Source of the DNA: Pseudescherichia sp031979925
GTDB taxonomy: Bacteria > Pseudomonadota > Gammaproteobacteria > Enterobacterales > Enterobacteriaceae
Assembly: GCF_031979925.1 (NCBI RefSeq)
Contig: NZ_DALZFB010000005.1
Coordinates: forward strand, 1 to 64,000
DNA length: 64,000 bases
Direction: 5' to 3'
Shown: positions 60,243 to 64,000 of the stretch, piece after piece
Numbering within the stretch: the first letter of the stretch is position 1
Layout of the letters: the number at the start of each line of letters is the position of its first letter
Position numbers and translations under genes: made by a program
The notes under the pieces: model-generated
What the model saw: the letters and a program-made list of their open reading frames with translations, nothing else
Database searches by the model: none
What the model was told of the DNA's origin: nothing

Positions 60243-61697
60243 ATGAGAATTAAAGCAGGAGCACTGCTGCTGGCCCTATTGGCACAGGGCTGCGTCAGCG
60301 ATTTCGAAAAAAAATTTGATGCCAACGAAGATGTTAAAAAAACCTTTTCAGATACAACTTCTATGGAGGCATCTAAAGCCAAGCCCTATATCAAATATGA
60401 CAGCGCTTTCTTAGGGCAGAAGGTTGAGTACAGCGTTGAGCAGCAGAAGCTGTTAAGCAAGCACGTTAAAATCTCGTCCTATGAGCCAGCTACCCTGTCC
60501 ATTATTTTGGACGCGGTTGCCGCCCAGACCGGTATCAGCTATCGCATTAATGATAAAGCCATGGGCGATACCAAGCCGAGCGAGGAGGATAACGGCTGGG
60601 ATAAGCCTCATAGCGTAAAGTTTGACGGCACATTTGAGGAGTTTATGCGCTATATCGCCTCGCTGTATGACGTCAGCCCTAAACTTGACGGCAATAACGT
60701 ATTAAAAATAAACGTGTATGAAACCTACGTTATTAAGCTGGACTTCTACGGTGAGAACAACAAGTCGGAGACAACCCTCGACCTCTCCGGTAATGAGGCG
60801 ACGTCAAACGGTGGATTAACCGGTAAAACGGAGACCAAGTTTGAGTCCTCCTTCTGGGATGACGTCGAGGATATGGCGAAAAACTATGTCACCTCCGGGA
60901 ACTATAACCTCTTTAAAGATACCTCTATTCTGATGGTTAACTCCCGGCCATCCGAGTATGAGGCGTTGAGTAAGGCGTTAGATAAATATAAAGCGGATAA
61001 CAGCCGTCAGTTTATCGTGACCTATAAGATTTTCACGCTTGATAAATCGAAGGTGAAACAGCTGGAGGCGGGGCTTGGATTCACCTTTGATGATGGAACA
61101 AGCTCAATGAAGATCACTTCATCCATGCTGGACTCCCTGACTAGCGGGGTCTCTGTCGGCTGGAAAAACAGCAACGTTGATATTAACAGCGGGCTGGATG
61201 CACTCTACAAGCTCACCGGCAGTCGCTCTCTGCAAAGTGGTTCGTTTATTACCCGCAACAATATGCCGGTGCCGCTGAATATGACCCGCTCAAAAAACTA
61301 CGTCTCCAGCCGGACGCGCACGGTTGATGATAACGGTGAAGAGAACGTCGACGTTGAGACCGCCACCGTCGTAACCGGTACTAGCTTTATTATCACGCCC
61401 CGCGTACTTTCTGACGGCCGTATAGAAGTAGTGAATGGCTTCACCAAACGCTACCTGGAAGGCATTGAAGAGTATGACGACGTGCAGCTGCCTTCTGTTA
61501 GCACTACCGAGTCCTTTAACTCGTCGATCATTATGCCTGGCGATCTGCTGATGGTAGCCAAGTATGACATCAAAGATGAAAACGGCGGACTTGAGTATCA
61601 GGTGCTGGGGGTAAATGACAATAGTGATGATGCTTCAGCTACGGTGGTGATGGTTATTGGCATTGACTACTACCGTCAGCCAATTACCTCTCGTTAA
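60243..61697 (+). CDS. Outer-membrane secretin lipoprotein, TcpC/PilN/BfpB-like
   Basis: This 484-residue protein has a lipoprotein signal (LLALLAQGC, lipidated Cys17), a periplasmic region with an STN/N0-like part (SILDAVAAQTGISYRINDKA-type, about 85-150) and a C-terminal secretin domain (about 260-480) with TGTSFIITPRVLSDGRIEVV and SIIMPGDLLMVAKYD. It forms the gated outer-membrane pore through which the pilus passes. It follows the TcpQ-like gene by 15 bp. Size and lipidation match type IVb secretins. Confidence 0.88.
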   Translation: MRIKAGALLLALLAQGCVSDFEKKFDANEDVKKTFSDTTSMEASKAKPYIKYDSAFLGQKVEYSVEQQKLLSKHVKISSYEPATLSIILDAVAAQTGISYRINDKAMGDTKPSEEDNGWDKPHSVKFDGTFEEFMRYIASLYDVSPKLDGNNVLKINVYETYVIKLDFYGENNKSETTLDLSGNEATSNGGLTGKTETKFESSFWDDVEDMAKNYVTSGNYNLFKDTSILMVNSRPSEYEALSKALDKYKADNSRQFIVTYKIFTLDKSKVKQLEAGLGFTFDDGTSSMKITSSMLDSLTSGVSVGWKNSNVDINSGLDALYKLTGSRSLQSGSFITRNNMPVPLNMTRSKNYVSSRTRTVDDNGEENVDVETATVVTGTSFIITPRVLSDGRIEVVNGFTKRYLEGIEEYDDVQLPSVSTTESFNSSIIMPGDLLMVAKYDIKDENGGLEYQVLGVNDNSDDASATVVMVIGIDYYRQPITSR

Positions 61698-61713
61698 TGA
61701 AGAGAGGTAGCCG

Positions 61714-62256
61714 ATGAGAGATGCATTGCTCAAAGAGAATATCCTGACCGGACTGCTGTGGGAGGCTGAAGATATGTCTTATCTTGGCCTGCCGACTCAG
61801 GCGTCTTTTCGTGGCATGGTCAAAGCAAACCGAAAGCTTATCTACCGCGACGATGAAGGCAAGACCGCAGTGGGTTACTGCAGCAGAGTATCTACCGCGT
61901 ATGAACCTTTTGCTCTCTATATCAAAAATTTGTTTGGCGATGGAATTTATTTTTCACATGAAAGTAATGATGTGACCTATCTATTAATTATTAAGAGCGG
62001 ACGGATAGTGAGCGGCACGGACTGCTTTATGGCTCGCAGCCTCTTTGATGAATTGATAACGCATCTGGGTGTCTATGAGCATCTTGAGTTTACGCCTCTC
62101 ACCCCTGTACAGCTCGAGGCGGTTACTGAACGGTGCCGCATGCATCAGCTGTCTCTTAAGCGGAGGCGGCGATTTATTATGACTATTAGTACATGCGCGG
62201 GCGCTATTTTACTCGCTCTGATAGGAATCATACTTCATTTATATATAAACGGATAA
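61714..62256 (+). CDS. TcpR-like bitopic pilus assembly protein
   Basis: This 180-residue protein is mostly hydrophilic with a single C-terminal membrane helix (about 155-177, FIMTISTCAGAILLALIGII) preceded by a basic KRRRR stretch, so the bulk is probably cytoplasmic. V. cholerae TcpR (about 150 aa), at the same operon position, has a comparable layout and forms an inner-membrane subassembly with TcpD. Sequence identity cannot be judged by eye; the assignment rests on order, size and topology. It starts 16 bp after the secretin gene with GAGAGG. Confidence 0.65.
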   Translation: MRDALLKENILTGLLWEAEDMSYLGLPTQASFRGMVKANRKLIYRDDEGKTAVGYCSRVSTAYEPFALYIKNLFGDGIYFSHESNDVTYLLIIKSGRIVSGTDCFMARSLFDELITHLGVYEHLEFTPLTPVQLEAVTERCRMHQLSLKRRRRFIMTISTCAGAILLALIGIILHLYING

Positions 62257-62259
62257 TCT

Positions 62260-63168
62260 ATGCTGGAGAAGATTTATTTCTGGAAAGTGAAGAGAGGGTA
62301 TAATGCGCCGGTCATTGCTACCGCTGCGATCGTTGCCAGCCTGTTTATCATTACTATTGGCACGTTTGCATGGTGGTACTATGGGCTAAAAGTCCCTGCT
62401 GATGAAAAACGCGCTGCGCAGCAGCAGGCGTTACGTAAACGGCAGACCGATCTGGCCGCTATTGCTTCCTTTTATAAGAAATCCCTTGCGGGTACAGATA
62501 TTCTTCAGGCTATTAACGTTCTGGGGGAAATTCGTCAGAATACGTTAACCCTGTCAGCACTGGGCGTTGCCATTAAAAATAGACGTTTTATCTGTGATAC
62601 CAGGTTCTGTGCAGTAGGTTTTAAAATTGAGCCGGGCACTATCCTGACCCTGCCCGTCATTAATTTTTTTGGCAAGGCGTACTCGGCTTCCGTACCGGTT
62701 AGGCGAGAAAAGGAGCGAACTCCAGCAAACGACTTTGAATATAGCAAGCTGGCGCTGCCCGTTACAGAAAATAAGCTGTTTATCCAATGGAGCAGGAAAC
62801 AGGCGTTAAGTCTGCACAGCTGCAGTGAAATGATAGCCTACGTTAATACCTATAACTCGCTGTTCAATATAGAGAAAGGTAATAAGGCACAGCGCGACGG
62901 CATCATTCTTTTCAAAAGCTACCCGGCTTCGGCGGTAAAAGATAAAGAGGCGGCGCTGGCAGGTCATTTACCCTTTCGCGGCTTGATGAGCGCAAACTGG
63001 GAAATGCAGATCGATAACGGTAGCGATCGTTTTTCTGCGGGCGCGCCCGAAATTAAGGCCCAGCTTGCGCTCTATAAACAGGCCTGGCGTGATGCTTTTT
63101 TAATTAAAAAAATAGAGTCCACTGATAAAGGCATCAAAATTTCCGGAGGATTAATATGCAAAGCGTAA
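62260..63168 (+). CDS. TcpD-like inner-membrane pilus assembly protein
   Basis: This 302-residue protein has one N-terminal membrane helix (about 17-40, APVIATAAIVASLFIITIG) and a large periplasmic domain, with short coiled-coil propensity near 48-65 (KRAAQQQALRKRQTDL). TcpD is about 280 residues with the same topology and pairs with TcpR, equivalent to PilN/PilO-type alignment proteins. It lies 3 bp after the TcpR-like gene and overlaps the next gene by 13 bases. Four cysteines (CDTRFC, CSEM, ICKA) could be oxidised in the periplasm. Confidence 0.65.
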   Translation: MLEKIYFWKVKRGYNAPVIATAAIVASLFIITIGTFAWWYYGLKVPADEKRAAQQQALRKRQTDLAAIASFYKKSLAGTDILQAINVLGEIRQNTLTLSALGVAIKNRRFICDTRFCAVGFKIEPGTILTLPVINFFGKAYSASVPVRREKERTPANDFEYSKLALPVTENKLFIQWSRKQALSLHSCSEMIAYVNTYNSLFNIEKGNKAQRDGIILFKSYPASAVKDKEAALAGHLPFRGLMSANWEMQIDNGSDRFSAGAPEIKAQLALYKQAWRDAFLIKKIESTDKGIKISGGLICKA

Positions 63169-63644
63169 AAATGCGTTTAACAGCAGGTCTGTTTTTGCTG
63201 GGTTCAGCGATCGCTCAGGCTGCACCGACAACCGATCTGCCACCTGCGCCACCGGTTCCAGAGAGCGCAATGCAGCAGCATATTCAGAAAATGGTGGAGG
63301 AGGATTATGCCTGGGAGGCCAAAAAGCGCGACGTCGCCAACGAGCTTGAACTTGAAAGGATGAAAAGCGAGATCCGTAAGCTTCGTGGTGAAGACAAAAT
63401 GCCCCTAATGGCGCAGCCGGTGTCAATTCCTGCGGAGATCGGCGCTACGCAGTCCAACAATATCTCGCCTCATATATTGTTAGAGTCCAACATTGGTGGC
63501 CTGTCACGTATTGCGGTAAGCAACGCTGACGGTAGCGCTCTGCGCTACGTAAGCCCCGGTGAGCACTTCACGCTCGATGGTCGTCAGTATCAGTTAGTAA
63601 GAGATAAGACATCAGGCCTGGCTATCAGGGAAACGGGCCGGTGA
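63156..63644 (+). CDS. TcpS/PilP-like periplasmic pilus protein
   Basis: This 162-residue protein has a signal peptide (GLFLLGSAIAQAA/P, about residue 23), a proline-rich start, a coiled-coil segment (about 40-82, rich in E, K and R) and a C-terminal beta domain ending YVSPGEHFTLDGRQYQLV, resembling PilP-type proteins that link inner-membrane components to the secretin. TcpS is about 150 residues. GGAGG lies six bases before the ATG. It overlaps both neighbours (13 bases upstream; GTGA with the ATPase gene). Confidence 0.72.
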   Translation: MQSVKMRLTAGLFLLGSAIAQAAPTTDLPPAPPVPESAMQQHIQKMVEEDYAWEAKKRDVANELELERMKSEIRKLRGEDKMPLMAQPVSIPAEIGATQSNNISPHILLESNIGGLSRIAVSNADGSALRYVSPGEHFTLDGRQYQLVRDKTSGLAIRETGR

Positions 63645-64000
63645 GTTTAGACTATGTGCGCATCGCTCCCGAGGAACTCTTAATGGGAGGGTGGGATTTC
63701 CATGAGTTTGACGGTATCGGCATTACTGCTGCGCATGCGGGTAAGGAGTATCTCCTGATCAACGCGGTAGATATCGACAGACTCTTTGAATACCAAATCC
63801 AGATAGCGCGTCTGGGAACTCTGCACAAGCGTTCAGTATCCGGCCTGGCGCAGGTGACGGAGGAGCAATACTACAAGGTCATTGAGTTTATCTCGCTGAA
63901 ACAGATGACCGCTGCGCAAAGCGCTATCGATATCACTGATACCCAGCGACGGCTGGGAAAAGTTCTTCAGCGCGTGGTCAATATGGGAGCCAGCGATCTG
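63641..64000 (+). CDS. Type IV pilus assembly ATPase, TcpT/PilQ-like (partial, runs off the right edge)
   Basis: A GTG at 63641 overlaps the preceding TGA stop (GTGA) and opens a frame of 120 codons to the window end without a stop. The sequence ends QRVVNMGASDL, the start of the GASD(I/L)H motif characteristic of GspE/PilB-type secretion ATPases; the N-terminal part matches no separate domain I recognise. Position equals tcpT after tcpS. The full protein would be about 500 residues and energise pilus extension. Walker motifs lie outside the window. Confidence 0.8.
   Translation, partial: MSLDYVRIAPEELLMGGWDFHEFDGIGITAAHAGKEYLLINAVDIDRLFEYQIQIARLGTLHKRSVSGLAQVTEEQYYKVIEFISLKQMTAAQSAIDITDTQRRLGKVLQRVVNMGASDL

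Noticed and set aside
1..64000. CRISPR arrays, tRNA or rRNA genes, transposases, integrases, prophage genes
   Set aside because: I looked for regularly spaced repeats, cloverleaf-like segments and recombinase motifs and saw none that held up in this window.

Overview
The window is a chromosomal segment of an enterobacterium of the Enterobacter/Klebsiella/Citrobacter type. The genus is not resolved. The evidence is near-identity of the core proteins to E. coli K-12 and an E. coli-like order and orientation of genes: yhcO-yhcN-argR-mdh-degS-degQ-zapG-zapE-rplM-rpsI-sspA-sspB, then gltD-gltB-yhcC-arcB-arcZ-elbB-mtgA-yrbL-ptsO-rapZ-ptsN-hpf-rpoN-lptBAC-kdsC-kdsD-yrbG-mlaFEDCB-ibaG-murA-sfsB-ispB-rplU-rpmA-yhbE-obgE-dacB-greA-yhbY-rlmE-ftsH-folP-glmM. 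Coding sequence is GC-rich and typical REP palindromes sit at gene junctions.

Layout. 1-93 is the end of a dispersed structured repeat. 207-1661 is an accessory semialdehyde dehydrogenase. 1707-11530 is conserved core: ArgR, malate dehydrogenase, the periplasmic proteases DegS and DegQ, division and envelope factors, L13/S9, and SspA/SspB. 11573-18563 is an accessory catabolic cassette: a TetR-type repressor facing an operon of an SDR, a Gfo/Idh/MocA dehydrogenase, a TIM-barrel isomerase, an MFS carrier and a large flavoprotein. It lies where E. coli K-12 carries the sialic-acid (nan) genes. 18624-19279 is a roughly 655-bp non-coding element with inverted 52-bp terminal modules; the module at the left window edge is a third copy. 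19385-57007 returns to core: glutamate synthase, the Arc anaerobic sensor with its sRNA ArcZ, the rpoN/PTS-Ntr cluster, lipopolysaccharide export and Kdo synthesis, Mla phospholipid transport, peptidoglycan and isoprenoid enzymes, ribosomal proteins, FtsH, folate synthesis and glmM.

57164-64000 is the most notable accessory region: the 5' part of a type IVb pilus operon. Gene order, sizes and topologies match tcpA-B-Q-C-R-D-S-T of the Vibrio cholerae toxin-coregulated pilus (also cof/lng of enterotoxigenic E. coli and cfc of Citrobacter rodentium), inserted directly after glmM. The ATPase gene runs off the right edge, so the inner-membrane platform protein, prepilin peptidase and any secreted factor would lie outside.

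Regulatory features read from the sequence include ARG boxes at argR, CRP-like sites near mdh and gltB, paired TetR-type operators, PhoP and PmrA boxes at yrbL, ArcZ antisense to the arcB stop codon, a GraL-type terminator before greA, a small upstream ORF overlapping the yhcC start, and several intrinsic terminators.
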